Below, piece after piece: positions 55,516 through 64,000 of a DNA stretch of 64,000 bases. Location of the stretch: the NCBI GenBank assembly GCA_047605605.1, contig JASGFG010000002.1:1-64000 (forward strand), read 5' to 3'. The notes beneath the pieces are model-generated. The model did not search any database and was not told where the DNA came from. It worked only from the letters and a program-made list of their open reading frames with translations. Source of the stretch: JAATGA01 sp047605605. GTDB taxonomy: Bacteria > Pseudomonadota > Alphaproteobacteria > Rhodobacterales > Rhodobacteraceae. The position numbers and the translations under genes were made by a program. Numbering within the stretch: the first letter of the stretch is position 1; each line of letters opens with the position of its first letter.

Positions 55516-55893
55516 TCAGCCCACGGCGGTTTCCACGCAGTGACGGCGGAAGGCGCGTTTCAGCATATCCAGTTCCGCCCGCAGCAGGTCGATTTCGGCG
55601 CGCAGGTCGTCTTCGGCGGCGACGCCGGTGATCATGGTGAAATGCGCCAGCTTTGCGCCCGTCGCCACTTCGTGGATCAGAAAGGTCTGGACGCCTTCGC
55701 TCAGCACCTCGGCCGGAATCGGAACCCGCACCGCCCAGGCGTCGCGCCGGTCTGGCAAGGGCGTCACGCTTACGCCTGCAACAGGCTGCTCCAGCAGCGT
55801 CACGGCCAGTTCGGGCGCGGTCGACGGCCCGGTCAGCACCCCTTCCCATATCCCGGCACGGATACAGGTTCGCGTCAGGACAGGTTCGGCCAT
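55516..55893 (-). CDS. Conserved hypothetical protein, 125 residues
   Basis: It has no signal peptide and no recognised enzymatic motif. The visible features are VRVPIPAEVLSEGVQTFLIHE (beta-rich), FTMITGVAAEDDLRAEIDLLRAELDMLKRAFRRH (C-terminal coiled coil, Leu-repeats) and a Cys pair. The start at 55893 follows AAGGGGGG. It is 11 bp after the DUF6478-type gene, so it is in one operon with it. The pairing suggests a shared structural role. Confidence 0.75.
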   Translation of the reverse strand: MAEPVLTRTCIRAGIWEGVLTGPSTAPELAVTLLEQPVAGVSVTPLPDRRDAWAVRVPIPAEVLSEGVQTFLIHEVATGAKLAHFTMITGVAAEDDLRAEIDLLRAELDMLKRAFRRHCVETAVG

Positions 55894-55904
55894 CGCGCCC
55901 CCCT

Positions 55905-56678
55905 TCAAAGTTCGGCGCGCGGGCGGCGGCTGACCGTCACGTCGCGCAGGATGATCTGGTTCATCTCCGGCCCCTCGAAGATCAGGTCGATCCACAGCTT
56001 TTCGACCCGCTTTTCATTCATCCGCGTATAGGCAAGGTCGAATTCGACCACCGCCTCCTCGCCCGTGACGGGAATTTCGCGCACCACCTGTTCGACGTTC
56101 GGGCCGTGCTTGATGTTCAGCCGGGCAAAGATTTCCAGCGGCTTTTCCATCTCGACAATCAGGTCCAGCCGGACGATATGCTTTTGCCGCAGGCCCTGCG
56201 CTGCTTCGGGGGGCAGGTCAAAGACCAGCGACAGGAACGTTCCGTCAAAGCGGAACACATCCATGCGAAAGCCGAAGGGCGCGACATCCGCGGCGCGGGT
56301 ATTGCGGATCTGGCGAAAGGTCAGTTCGCTTCGGCGGCAGTCGTGAAAGATCGTGGCGCCGTCGCAGACCTGGGTCTTGACCGCAACCGCAGCCTGACCG
56401 GGAACCGGGATCTGCCCCTTCCACAGATCGGGACGCCAGGCCCAGTCGGTGCCCAGCGGTTTCTTCATCGCATTCGAGCCGATCAGCGGCAAGCCAAGCC
56501 GGTATTCCGCCGTATGGACAACGCGCCCCACCTGACGCTGCAACGCACGGGCGCGGCTGCGGAAATCGCGCAGGGCATCCAAATCGGCGCGTTCGGCGGC
56601 ATCGGCCATCTGGCCAAGGCGGCGCAGGGTGCGCCGGAACAGCAGCCGATCGAACAGCGTCTCACCCTTTTGCGCCAT
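55905..56678 (-). CDS. DUF6478 family protein
   Basis: A 257-residue protein matching, from memory, the Rhodobacteraceae DUF6478 pattern. The segments are RLGLPLIGSNAMKKPLGTDW, IFHDCRRSELTFRQIRN, FRFDGTFLSLVFDLP and EMEKPLEIFARLNIKHGPN. The C-terminal half is mixed beta and ends LRDVTVSRRPRAEL. It has no signal peptide and no known activity. The start at 56678 follows AGGGAA. It precedes the 125-residue gene. Confidence 0.75.
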   Translation of the reverse strand: MAQKGETLFDRLLFRRTLRRLGQMADAAERADLDALRDFRSRARALQRQVGRVVHTAEYRLGLPLIGSNAMKKPLGTDWAWRPDLWKGQIPVPGQAAVAVKTQVCDGATIFHDCRRSELTFRQIRNTRAADVAPFGFRMDVFRFDGTFLSLVFDLPPEAAQGLRQKHIVRLDLIVEMEKPLEIFARLNIKHGPNVEQVVREIPVTGEEAVVEFDLAYTRMNEKRVEKLWIDLIFEGPEMNQIILRDVTVSRRPRAEL

Positions 56679-56762
56679 GGTTCCCTGCGTCCCGAAACCG
56701 CATCTTGCCCCTGCGAAACGCATCCCCCATCGGCCGGCAAGAGTAAAGCCTTTCCGAATGGA

Positions 56763-57338
56763 TCACCCTTGCGGTGGATTGGCCTTGCGCACCGAACGGA
56801 CGACCTGCTGAACCAGCCCGCGCCCCGCCTCGGGCGCAAGCCGCTGGCCGGGGGCCGCGGTGGCGGAAACCGTCACCAGCCGCCCCTTCACCCCCGTGAC
56901 CGCCCGCCAGTAGTCGCCGACGCGCCGATCCGACAGGTAAAGGTAGAAGCCCTCGCTGGAATCGCTGGCACGAAGGATTTTCACATCACCCGGCCGGCCC
57001 GACCGCGCCAGCATCCCCCGCCCCTTTTCCGAGGTGAAGAACGCCGCAAGCGCCTTTCCCCCGCCCCGCAGGACCGAGGCCGAACCCGCCGTGCCGACGG
57101 AAACCGAAATGATCGCCGGATCGGGCGCCGAAACCGACGAGCAGCGCCCCATCAGCACCACCGCCGCATCCCGCCCCTCGCGGCTGGCCGAACGGTCGAT
57201 GCAATAGCCATCGGGAAGCCCGACCGCGACCACGCCGCCCAGAACCGGGGCCGTGCGGTCGGCGGCGGCGGGCTGCGTTCCGGCCAAAAGCGCCAGCACG
57301 ATCCACCGCAGCGATCCCCTCAGACGCAAGTTGCGCAA
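56763..57338 (-). CDS. Secreted hypothetical protein (TTG start)
   Basis: A 191-residue protein. Its N-terminus LRNLRLRGSLRWIVLALLAG reads as a signal peptide ending AAA about 26. The mature part has two cysteines (YCIDR, GRCSS) and a basic C-terminus. A TTG at 57338 follows GGGGGAGGGGGC; a longer frame to 57446 lacks such a site and would bury the signal. No family recognised. Confidence 0.6.
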   Translation of the reverse strand: MRNLRLRGSLRWIVLALLAGTQPAAADRTAPVLGGVVAVGLPDGYCIDRSASREGRDAAVVLMGRCSSVSAPDPAIISVSVGTAGSASVLRGGGKALAAFFTSEKGRGMLARSGRPGDVKILRASDSSEGFYLYLSDRRVGDYWRAVTGVKGRLVTVSATAAPGQRLAPEAGRGLVQQVVRSVRKANPPQG

Positions 57339-57414
57339 TTGCCCCCTCCCCCGCAGGTTTACGAAAGCGGGATAAACCCCGCACGAAGGGCGGGCAAGCC
57401 ACGGCAGCGCAAAC

Positions 57415-58854
57415 TCACAGCAGCGGGCCGGCCAGCGCCATGGCATTGTTGCGGATGCGCCGGATCACCGACCAGCGCCGCACCTCGTCCAGCGAGACGG
57501 GGCGCGCGCGGGCCAGATAACTGTCCTGCCGCGCATCCAGTTCGGCCGTGACGCCTGGCGAATGGATCAGCAGGTTGTTTTCATAGTTCAGGTCGAAACT
57601 GCGTCGGTCCAGATTGGCCGACCCGATCATCGCCAGATCGCCGTCGACCGTCAGGATCTTGGCGTGCAGAAGGCCGCCCCGGAACAGGTGCAGGCGCACC
57701 CCGCTGCGCAGCAGGGAATAGTAATACCCCTCGCTGGCGGCGGCGACGATGCGGCTGTCGTTGCGCTCCGGCAGGATCAGCGTGGTGATCACCCCCCGGC
57801 GTGCGGCGGCGCAGATCGCCTCGTGCAATGCCGCATCGGGCAGGAAATAGGGCGTGGTGATCGTCACCCGCGCCTTGGCGGCGTAAAACAGCGCCGTCAG
57901 CGTCTCGGCCATGCCGCTGGTCGACTGGTCGGGACCGGAGGCCACGACCTGCCCGGTAAAGCCGCCCGGCAGCGGCGGGGGCGCGGCTTCCAGCAGGCTG
58001 CTCAGATCCTCGCGCCCGTGCAGCATCCAGTCGCGCAGGAACACCGCCTGGAACTGGCGCACCACCGGCCCCTCGATCCGCATCAGCACATCGACCCAGG
58101 GCGCGAATTTCGGCTTGATCGCAAAGGCCGCATCGGCGCAGTTGCGGCTGCCCGCCCAGGTGGTGCGGTTGTCCACCACCACGATCTTGCGGTGGTTGCG
58201 CAGGTCCAGCCGCTTGTAAAGCGCCTCGACCAGCGGGTTGCCGACCGGCAGGGCGATGGCCAGCCGCACCCCCGCCGCGCGCATCCGCGCCCAGAGGGGC
58301 GAGCGGGTCAGCCGGCGCGAGCCCACATCGTCGACCAGCACCCGGCAGGCGACGCCGCGCCGCGCGGCCTCGATCACCGCCTCGGCCATCCGGGTGCCGG
58401 ACGTATCGGGCAGCCAGATGTAGAACAGCACATGCACCGTGCTGCGCGCGCGGCCGATATGGGCCACCATGTCGTCGATGGCGCTGTCATCCTCGGGCAG
58501 CAGGGTGGCGCGGTTGCCGCCCACCGGGTCCATGCCGCTGGTGGCATGGCCCATGGCAAAGGCCGGGATCGCCTGAACAGGGATCTCGGGCGGGCTGTCC
58601 CCGGCGCCCCATGCGGCCAGGAGGCGTCGTTCAACCTCTCGCGCGTGCTGGCGGTCGGTGCGGCGCACCCGCACCTCGCCGAACAGCAGATAGGCGATGA
58701 CGCCGGCCACCGGCACAAGGCCCACCACCATCACCCAGGCCAGCCGCACCGAAGGCAGCATCATGTCGCGCAAGAGCACCCGCCAGATCACCACGCCGGT
58801 GATGATATAATGGGTGGCAAACAGCAGAATGGTGTGAAGGTCGCGGTCCAGCAT
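57415..58854 (-). CDS. cls: Cardiolipin synthase / phospholipase D family
   Basis: A 479-residue membrane enzyme joining phosphatidylglycerols or a phosphatidyl donor to make cardiolipin. Two N-terminal helices (about 12-62) are followed by two PLD motifs: HRKIVVVDNRTTWAGSRN (about residue 222) and HAKILTVDGDLAMIGSAN (about 400). Length fits the Cls family. The ATG at 58854 is the second start; a TTG at 58863 is also possible. Confidence 0.92.
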   Translation of the reverse strand: MLDRDLHTILLFATHYIITGVVIWRVLLRDMMLPSVRLAWVMVVGLVPVAGVIAYLLFGEVRVRRTDRQHAREVERRLLAAWGAGDSPPEIPVQAIPAFAMGHATSGMDPVGGNRATLLPEDDSAIDDMVAHIGRARSTVHVLFYIWLPDTSGTRMAEAVIEAARRGVACRVLVDDVGSRRLTRSPLWARMRAAGVRLAIALPVGNPLVEALYKRLDLRNHRKIVVVDNRTTWAGSRNCADAAFAIKPKFAPWVDVLMRIEGPVVRQFQAVFLRDWMLHGREDLSSLLEAAPPPLPGGFTGQVVASGPDQSTSGMAETLTALFYAAKARVTITTPYFLPDAALHEAICAAARRGVITTLILPERNDSRIVAAASEGYYYSLLRSGVRLHLFRGGLLHAKILTVDGDLAMIGSANLDRRSFDLNYENNLLIHSPGVTAELDARQDSYLARARPVSLDEVRRWSVIRRIRNNAMALAGPLL

Positions 58855-58897
58855 CGTGCCCAACGCTGGCAGATGCGCGCAGGTCCGTCCAGCAACG

Positions 58898-58926
58898 AAA
58901 AACCCCCGGCCTCGCGGACGGGGGTT
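58898..58926 (-). terminator. Rho-independent terminator of rpsU
   Basis: On the reverse strand, AACCCCCG and CGGGGGTT form an 8-bp stem around a 10-nt loop, followed by TTTTT. It lies about 40 bp after the rpsU stop and is well placed for that transcript. Confidence 0.88.
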
Positions 58927-58967
58927 GATCGGATGGGCGTCGCCGCCCCAGTGCCGGAAAGAACGCC

Positions 58968-59174
58968 TTAGAGGGCGCCTTCGCGTTGCGCCTTCTTGCG
59001 CGCGAGTTTGCGCGCACGGCGGACCGCTTCGGCCTGCTCGCGTGCTTTCTTGACGGAGGGTTTCTCGAAATGCTGCTTGAGCTTCATTTCCCGAAACACG
59101 CCTTCACGCTGAAGTTTTTTCTTCAGGGCACGGAGCGCCTGTTCGACGTTATTGTCACGAACGCTGACCTGCAT
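58968..59174 (-). CDS. rpsU: 30S ribosomal protein S21
   Basis: A 68-residue basic protein with MQVSVRDNNVEQALRALKKK and EMKLKQHFEKPSVKKARE, typical S21 positions, including the conserved FREMK block. It ends in a basic tail. A terminator follows. It is divergent from the COQ9 gene. Confidence 0.97.
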   Translation of the reverse strand: MQVSVRDNNVEQALRALKKKLQREGVFREMKLKQHFEKPSVKKAREQAEAVRRARKLARKKAQREGAL

Positions 59175-59277
59175 GTGGTTGTCACCACCTTCCTAAGCTA
59201 GAGTTGCACTGATGTGCAGGCCCGCGGCGCATAGCAAAACCGCGGCCCCCTGTCCAGTTTCGTGAAGGAGAACGGCC

Positions 59278-59961
59278 ATGGAACGCGAAAACGGCACCGA
59301 ACGGGCGGCGGAACGGCTGCTGGAGGCGGCGCTGCCCCACGTTGCCTTCGACGGCTGGTCCGAGGCGACCTTTCGCGCCGCCGTGGCCGATTCGGGCGTG
59401 GCCGAGGCGCTGGCCCGCGCGCTGTATCCGCGCGGCGGCATCGACCTGGCGCTGGCCTGGCACCGGCAGGGGGACAGGCGCATGGCCGACATCCTGGCCC
59501 AGACCCCGCCCGAAGGGCGCATCCGCGACCGCATCGCCCATGCGGTGATGACGCGCCTGCGGCTGGCCGACCGCGAGGCCGTGCGGCGCGGATCGGCGCT
59601 GATGGCCCTGCCGCAGCACGCGGGCGACGGGGCGGCGGCCATCTGGGGCACGGCAGATGCGATCTGGCGCGCGCTTGGCGATACGTCCGGCGACGTGAAC
59701 TGGTATTCCAAACGCGCCACGCTGTCCGCCGTCTATGGCGCGACGGTGCTGTTCTGGCTGGGCGACGACAGCGCCGATGCGACGGCGACACAGGATTTCC
59801 TGGATCGCCGCCTGGGCGAGGTGATGCAGGTCGAAAAGCTGAAGGCCGCGGTCCGCGACAATCCGGTGGCCCGGCGCCTGCTTGCGGTGCCTTTCAAACT
59901 CATGTCCCATATCCGCGCCCCTGCCCCGGAAACCGACCTGCCGGGCCGCACCAGCCGCTGA
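59278..59961 (+). CDS. COQ9 family protein
   Basis: A 227-residue lipid-binding protein of the COQ9/TetR-like fold that supports ubiquinone synthesis. The N-terminal HTH-like part reads AAERLLEAALPHVAFDGWSE and AVADSGVAEALARALYP. The C-terminal part has YSKRATLSAVYGATVLFWLGD. It is followed at 10 bp by a quinone oxidoreductase gene, consistent with quinone metabolism. Confidence 0.92.
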   Translation: MERENGTERAAERLLEAALPHVAFDGWSEATFRAAVADSGVAEALARALYPRGGIDLALAWHRQGDRRMADILAQTPPEGRIRDRIAHAVMTRLRLADREAVRRGSALMALPQHAGDGAAAIWGTADAIWRALGDTSGDVNWYSKRATLSAVYGATVLFWLGDDSADATATQDFLDRRLGEVMQVEKLKAAVRDNPVARRLLAVPFKLMSHIRAPAPETDLPGRTSR

Positions 59962-59971
59962 GGAAATCCCG

Positions 59972-60964
59972 ATGGAACTGTCTCATACCATGCGCGCCGT
60001 CCGAATCGCCGAACCCGGCGGGCCGGATGTGCTGGAACCCGTGACGCTGCCGGTGCCGGTGCCGGGCCATGGGCAGATCGTGATCCGCGTGGCCTATGCG
60101 GGGGTGAACCGGCCCGACGTGCTGCAACGGATGGGCGCCTACAAGCCGCCCGCGAACGCCTCGCCGCTGCCGGGGCTGGAATGTTCGGGCACGGTGGTGG
60201 AAACCGGCCCCGGCGTCACCCGCTGGCAGATCGGCGACAAGGTCTGCGCCCTGCTGCCCGGCGGCGGCTATGCCGAATATGTGGCCACGCATGAAGGCCA
60301 TGCCCTGCCCGTGCCCGACGGCCTGGGGATGAAAGAGGCCGCCTGCCTGCCCGAAACCTGTTTCACCGTCTGGTCGAACGTGGTCACGCGCGGGCGTCTG
60401 CGCGCGGGGGAACGCTTTCTCGTCCACGGCGGGTCGTCCGGCATCGGCACCACCGCCATCCAGATCGCCCGCGCCCTGGGCGCGCGGGTCTTCACCACCG
60501 CCGGAACGGACGAGAAAAGCCGCGCCTGCGAGGCCTTGGGCGCCGAACAGGCGATGAATTATCACACCGGCGATTTCGTCGACATGATGCTGGGCCAGGG
60601 CGGCGCGAACCTGATCCTGGACATGGTGGGGGGCAGCTATCTGCCGCGCAACCTGCGGGCGCTGGCGACCGAGGGGCGGCTGGTGCAGATCGCCTTTCTG
60701 CAAGGGCCGAAGGTCGAGGTGAACTTTGCCGACATGATGATGCGCCGGCTGACCATCACCGGATCGACCCTGCGCCCGCAATCCGACCTGTCCAAGACCC
60801 GCATCGCGCAGGAGGTCGAGGAGAACGTCTGGCCGATGATCGCCGCCGGCAAGGTCGCGCCCGTCATGGACAGCGAATACCCGCTGGAAGAGGCGGTCAA
60901 GGCCCATTGGCGCATGGAAAGCAACGGCCATATCGGCAAGATCGTCCTGAAGGTCGAGGGGTGA
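59972..60964 (+). CDS. NAD(P)H quinone oxidoreductase, PIG3 type (zinc-free MDR)
   Basis: A 330-residue medium-chain dehydrogenase. The catalytic N-domain has YAGVNRPDVLQRMGAY and the Rossmann domain has VHGGSSGIGTTAIQIARALGA (about residue 150). The zinc-binding residues of alcohol dehydrogenases are missing, so it should reduce quinones or enones using NADPH. The start at 59972 follows GAGGAAAT. It is paired with the COQ9 gene. Confidence 0.9.
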   Translation: MELSHTMRAVRIAEPGGPDVLEPVTLPVPVPGHGQIVIRVAYAGVNRPDVLQRMGAYKPPANASPLPGLECSGTVVETGPGVTRWQIGDKVCALLPGGGYAEYVATHEGHALPVPDGLGMKEAACLPETCFTVWSNVVTRGRLRAGERFLVHGGSSGIGTTAIQIARALGARVFTTAGTDEKSRACEALGAEQAMNYHTGDFVDMMLGQGGANLILDMVGGSYLPRNLRALATEGRLVQIAFLQGPKVEVNFADMMMRRLTITGSTLRPQSDLSKTRIAQEVEENVWPMIAAGKVAPVMDSEYPLEEAVKAHWRMESNGHIGKIVLKVEG

Positions 60965-61020
60965 CGGCGTAAAGGCCCAAGGGGGGTGACGACCCGGCCG
61001 CGTGGGTGCATCATGCCGCC

Positions 61021-62274
61021 ATGCCCGCCCTCTGCCGCGACTGCCTGACCTCTTTCGACGCCGGAACGCGTTGCCCCGCGTGCCGGTCGCGGCGCATCCT
61101 GTCGCACCCCGAACTGTTCGACCTGGCCATCGCGCATATGGATTGCGACGCCTTCTATGCCTCGGTCGAAAAGCGCGACAACCCGGCGCTGCGCGATGTG
61201 CCGCTGATCGTCGGCGGCGGAACGCGGGGGGTGGTTTCGACCTGCTGCTATATCGCCCGCATCTCGGGCGTGCGCTCGGCCATGCCGATGTTCCAGGCGC
61301 TGAAGCTCTGCCCCGAGGCCACGGTCGTCAAACCCCGCATGTCCGCCTATGTCGAGGTCAGCCGCGCGATCCGCGCGATGATGGAAGAGTTGACGCCCGA
61401 CATCGAACCCCTGTCGCTGGACGAGGCCTTTCTGGACCTGTCGGGCACGGCGCGGCTGCATGGCGCGGCGCCCGCCCTGCTGCTGGCCCGGCTGACGAAA
61501 CGGATGGAGGAGGAACTGGGCGTGACAGGCTCGATCGGCCTGTCGCACAACAAGTTTCTGGCCAAGATCGCCTCGGACCTGGACAAGCCGCGGGGGTTTT
61601 CGGTGATCGGCCGGGCCGAGACGCAGGATTTCCTGACGCCGAAACCCGTGGGCATCATCTGGGGCGTCGGCACCGCCACCCGCTCCGCGCTGGAGGTGGT
61701 GGGCATCCGCACCATCGCCGATCTGCTGCGATGGGATCGCACCGACCTGATCGTGCGGTTCGGGCAGATGGGCGACAGGCTCTGGCATCTGGCGCGGGGG
61801 CAGGACACGCGCCGGGTGTCCCGCGACGACAGGCCCAAGTCGATTTCCAAGGAGACGACCTTCAACGAGGATACCGGCGATGCCGATATTCTTGACGGCC
61901 ATCTGTGGCGGCTGGCCGAACAGGTGGCCGACCGCGCCAAGGCAAAGCGGCTGGCGGGACGCACCGTCACGCTGAAGCTGAAGCACGGCGATTTCCGCCT
62001 GGTCACGCGCCGCCACGCCCTGGGCGATGCGACCCAGATCGCCGACCGCATCTATCGCGCCGCGCGCGAGATGTTCGATGCGGCGGGCCTGAAAGGCCCC
62101 TTCCGGCTGATCGGCGTGGGCCTGGCCGAGATCGTGGACGAAAGCGAGGCCGACCGCTCTGCCGACCTGCTGGACCCGGCGGCGGCAAAGCGCGCGGCGG
62201 CGGAACGGGCAACCGATGCGATCCGCGCGCGGTTCGGCGCGGAGGCGATCATCAAGGGGCGGTCGCTGCGCTGA
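61021..62274 (+). CDS. dinB: DNA polymerase IV with N-terminal Cys4 segment
   Basis: A 417-residue Y-family translesion polymerase. The catalytic motif AHMDCDAFYASVE and the LSLDEAFLDLS acidic motif are present, and the SIGLSHNKFLAKIASDLDKPRGF thumb and little-finger region follows. The unusual part is the first about 25 residues: CRDC and CPAC spaced to form a zinc ribbon before the palm. The ATG at 61021 keeps this segment; a GTG at 61006 would add five residues. Confidence 0.92.
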   Translation: MPALCRDCLTSFDAGTRCPACRSRRILSHPELFDLAIAHMDCDAFYASVEKRDNPALRDVPLIVGGGTRGVVSTCCYIARISGVRSAMPMFQALKLCPEATVVKPRMSAYVEVSRAIRAMMEELTPDIEPLSLDEAFLDLSGTARLHGAAPALLLARLTKRMEEELGVTGSIGLSHNKFLAKIASDLDKPRGFSVIGRAETQDFLTPKPVGIIWGVGTATRSALEVVGIRTIADLLRWDRTDLIVRFGQMGDRLWHLARGQDTRRVSRDDRPKSISKETTFNEDTGDADILDGHLWRLAEQVADRAKAKRLAGRTVTLKLKHGDFRLVTRRHALGDATQIADRIYRAAREMFDAAGLKGPFRLIGVGLAEIVDESEADRSADLLDPAAAKRAAAERATDAIRARFGAEAIIKGRSLR

Positions 62275-63135
62275 TCACTCAGCCGCAAGCGCCGCATCGG
62301 TGCGCCCGATGGCCGAGATTTCGGCCACGACCCCTTCGATCAACAGGCGAAAGGTCTCGAACTCCGGCCGGGGGGTGATGGTCGCTTCGTCCATGTAGAG
62401 CGCGCGGTCGATTTCCACCTGGACGGCGTGCTGGCCCAGCGAGGGGCGGCCATAGGCCTGGGTGATATAGGCCCCGGCAAAAGGCGTGTTGCGCGCCACG
62501 CGCAGGCCCGCGCCGGCAAATGCGGCCTCGATCCGGTCCACGACCTCGCGGCCGGCCGCGGCGGCGAAACGGTCGCCCAGAACCACATCCGGACGCGGCT
62601 GGCCGGGGCGGGCGTGACTGTCCAGCGCCTCGTGCGGCATGGAATGGCAATCGACCAGCACCACCTGCCCGAACTGCGCCCGGCATTCCGCCACCAGCCG
62701 GGCCAGCGCCGCGTGATAGGGGCGCCAGTGCCGGTCGATCCGCGCCTCGGCCTCGGCCAGCGGCAGCTTGCCGCGATAGATGGCGCGCCCGCCCGACACC
62801 ACGCGGGGGATCACCCCCAGGCCCGACGAGACGCGCGGATTGTGCGCCTGCCGCAACACCCCGTCGATCACGGCGGGGTCCAGCTCCTCGGCCGCGCGGT
62901 TCAGGTCCAGATAGGCGCGCGGGCCATGTGCCGCGATCAGCGGCATTCCCAGCCGCGGCGCGCAGTCGAACAGCAGGTCGACAAAGGCATCCTCGGATGA
63001 CCGGATGCTGCGTTCGTCCAGCACGCTGGCGGCAAGGAAATCCGCCGGATAGTCCCGACCGCTGTGCGGCGAGGAAAAGATCACCGGCGATGTCCACCGC
63101 GCGGGGCGGAAAAGGGTATGGGCCTCGGGACTCAT
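62275..63135 (-). CDS. N-formylglutamate amidohydrolase family protein
   Basis: A 286-residue FGase-fold amidohydrolase. Zinc-site-like residues appear in FSSPHSGRDYP, DCHSMPHEA and the conserved YLDLNRAAEEL. It cleaves N-formylglutamate in histidine breakdown or related formamido acids. No other hut genes are nearby, so the substrate is uncertain. It converges on dinB at its stop. Confidence 0.88.
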   Translation of the reverse strand: MSPEAHTLFRPARWTSPVIFSSPHSGRDYPADFLAASVLDERSIRSSEDAFVDLLFDCAPRLGMPLIAAHGPRAYLDLNRAAEELDPAVIDGVLRQAHNPRVSSGLGVIPRVVSGGRAIYRGKLPLAEAEARIDRHWRPYHAALARLVAECRAQFGQVVLVDCHSMPHEALDSHARPGQPRPDVVLGDRFAAAAGREVVDRIEAAFAGAGLRVARNTPFAGAYITQAYGRPSLGQHAVQVEIDRALYMDEATITPRPEFETFRLLIEGVVAEISAIGRTDAALAAE

Positions 63136-63280
63136 GCACGCTCCTGTCCGTTTCGGTATAGCGTTGTTTTCGTGCGTGTCGAAAGCCCTTGAACCCCGGC
63201 GCGACTCCTTTTATAGACCGCCCACCGACGCGGATCGCCCCGCGTCATTTTTGTTCATGGGGCGGCACGGTTCGGCATGT

Positions 63281-63355
63281 GGGCGGTTAGCTCAGCGGTA
63301 GAGCACTACGTTGACATCGTAGTGGCCACTGGTTCGATCCCAGTACCGCCCACCA
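63281..63355 (+). tRNA. tRNA-Val(GAC)
   Basis: A 75-nt cloverleaf with encoded CCA. Acceptor GGGCGGT pairs with ACCGCCC, the D arm contains AGCTCAGCGGTAGAGC, the anticodon arm CTACG-TTGACAT-CGTAG has anticodon GAC, and the T loop is GGTTCGATCC. Confidence 0.97.
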
Positions 63356-63425
63356 TTCACCGTCCCTTTCGGGGGGCACAGGTTTCAATCTGGCGCGTGA
63401 TGCGCCGCGTGACAGGAGGACCGAC

Positions 63426-63551
63426 ATGAAAGTCGCCAACTCGCTCCGCTCGCTGAAGACGCGTCACCGCGATTGCCAGGTCGTGCGCCGCAAAGGCCGC
63501 GTCTATGTGATCAACAAGACGCAAAAGCGTTACAAGGCCCGTCAGGGCTGA
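63426..63551 (+). CDS. rpmJ: 50S ribosomal protein L36
   Basis: A 41-residue basic protein beginning MKVANSLRSLKTRHRDCQVV, the longer L36 form of proteobacteria lacking the full zinc-binding cysteine set. A strong ribosome site (AGGAGGACC) precedes the ATG. It is followed by a terminator and may be transcribed separately from the tRNA. Confidence 0.95.
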   Translation: MKVANSLRSLKTRHRDCQVVRRKGRVYVINKTQKRYKARQG

Positions 63552-63577
63552 TCGCTTCACCAGCGGCAGACATTCGG

Positions 63578-63606
63578 AGGCCGTCGGGGAAACCCGGCGG
63601 CCTTTC
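63578..63606 (+). terminator. Rho-independent terminator of rpmJ
   Basis: AGGCCGTCGGG pairs with CCCGGCGGCCT around a short GAAA-type loop (one T-G pair) and is followed by TTTCGCCTTT. It lies about 26 bp after the L36 stop. Confidence 0.85.
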
Positions 63607-63792
63607 GCCTTTGTGCCGATCCGGGCCAGTATCCCACCCGGTTGGCAGATACCCGCCCGATCACGGATGCGCGACCGGCGGGTTCCCGCCCATCCATGTT
63701 TCACCCGGTTGCCATCGCGTGAGGATCGGGGATTTTCCCTGAACCTCGCCGGGGACAGCGAGGCGATTCTGCAAAGAACGACCGGGGGACGA

Positions 63793-64000
63793 ATGGGGAT
63801 CAACCGCCTTGTGGCGCGCATCGGGGGCAAATCCGTGTCCTGCGCCGCGCTTATCCTGATGCTGGCCTGTTCGGGCGCCATGGCGACCGAACGCACCGAC
63901 GACGCCCTTAACCCCACACGCGAGGCCCGCGCCCTGGCCGAGGCCAAGGCGATGAAGGCCAAGGGACAGCGCGTCTGGTGCGTGGGCTTTGCCCGCACCG
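63793..64000 (+). CDS. Secreted CHAP-domain (amidase-like) protein, 5' part
   Basis: The gene runs off the right edge with 69 residues visible. MGINRLVARIGGK and a hydrophobic segment SVSCAALILMLACSGAMA form a signal peptide. The following GQRVWCVGFARTA resembles the nucleophile-cysteine region of CHAP peptidoglycan hydrolases. The start has GGGGGACGA upstream. The rest is outside the window. Confidence 0.7.
   Translation, partial: MGINRLVARIGGKSVSCAALILMLACSGAMATERTDDALNPTREARALAEAKAMKAKGQRVWCVGFART

Overview
The window is a GC-rich chromosomal segment, all housekeeping and metabolic genes, with no phage, transposon or CRISPR signal. It fits the alphaproteobacterial family Rhodobacteraceae/Paracoccaceae. 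The supporting signs are the glpD-STPQUV-K glycerol ABC operon, a DUF6478-type protein, a COQ9 gene, a VPLPA-type sorting-signal protein, a 41-residue L36, a DinB with an N-terminal Cys4 segment, and many ATGA/TGATG gene overlaps. I cannot name a genus.

Layout. 1-8.4 kb is a catabolic island. It holds a truncated NAD-epimerase, a ketosteroid-dehydrogenase-like flavoprotein, a DctPQM TRAP transporter followed by type II dehydroquinase and a quinate/shikimate dehydrogenase, and two tandem GntR/FCD regulators. The regulatory regions carry strong palindromes. I read this as uptake and ring oxidation of a quinate/shikimate-like carboxylic acid. 8.4-19.9 kb is a complete glycerol regulon: glpR divergent from glpD, the ABC importer glpSTPQUV, glpK, and an overlapping Fe-ADH-family gene. 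The two glycerol ATPases have complementary motif losses, so one ATP site looks canonical and the other degenerate.

19.9-24.1 kb holds tRNA-Lys, dapF-mtaB, an NfeD/slipin pair and a sugar-phosphate transferase. 24.1-28.8 kb is a small polysaccharide block with a flippase, two glycosyltransferases and an SGNH hydrolase. 28.8-42.8 kb is mixed: a CPA2 antiporter, a lipoprotein, an L,D-transpeptidase, ribA, an OmpR-type response regulator followed by a candidate small RNA, xth, a GAF protein, a flavoprotein, MscS, RNase R and two MFS transporters. 43.0-46.9 kb is a sulfate ABC operon with an unusually short CysA, a binding protein with an extended N-terminus, and an uncharacterised 86-residue first gene.

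47.1-64 kb contains a NYN-LOTUS protein, the sorting-signal protein, a CoA transferase, ybaK-map, a CinA-like/GNAT pair, an OmpA-like protein, a LysR regulator, small conserved unknowns, cardiolipin synthase, rpsU, COQ9-quinone reductase, dinB, an N-formylglutamate amidohydrolase, tRNA-Val, rpmJ and the start of a CHAP-domain gene. Most genes are ordinary. The regulatory architecture at 0.9 and 6.9 kb, the glycerol ATPase pair, the sRNA candidate and the sulfate operon are the parts worth a second look.
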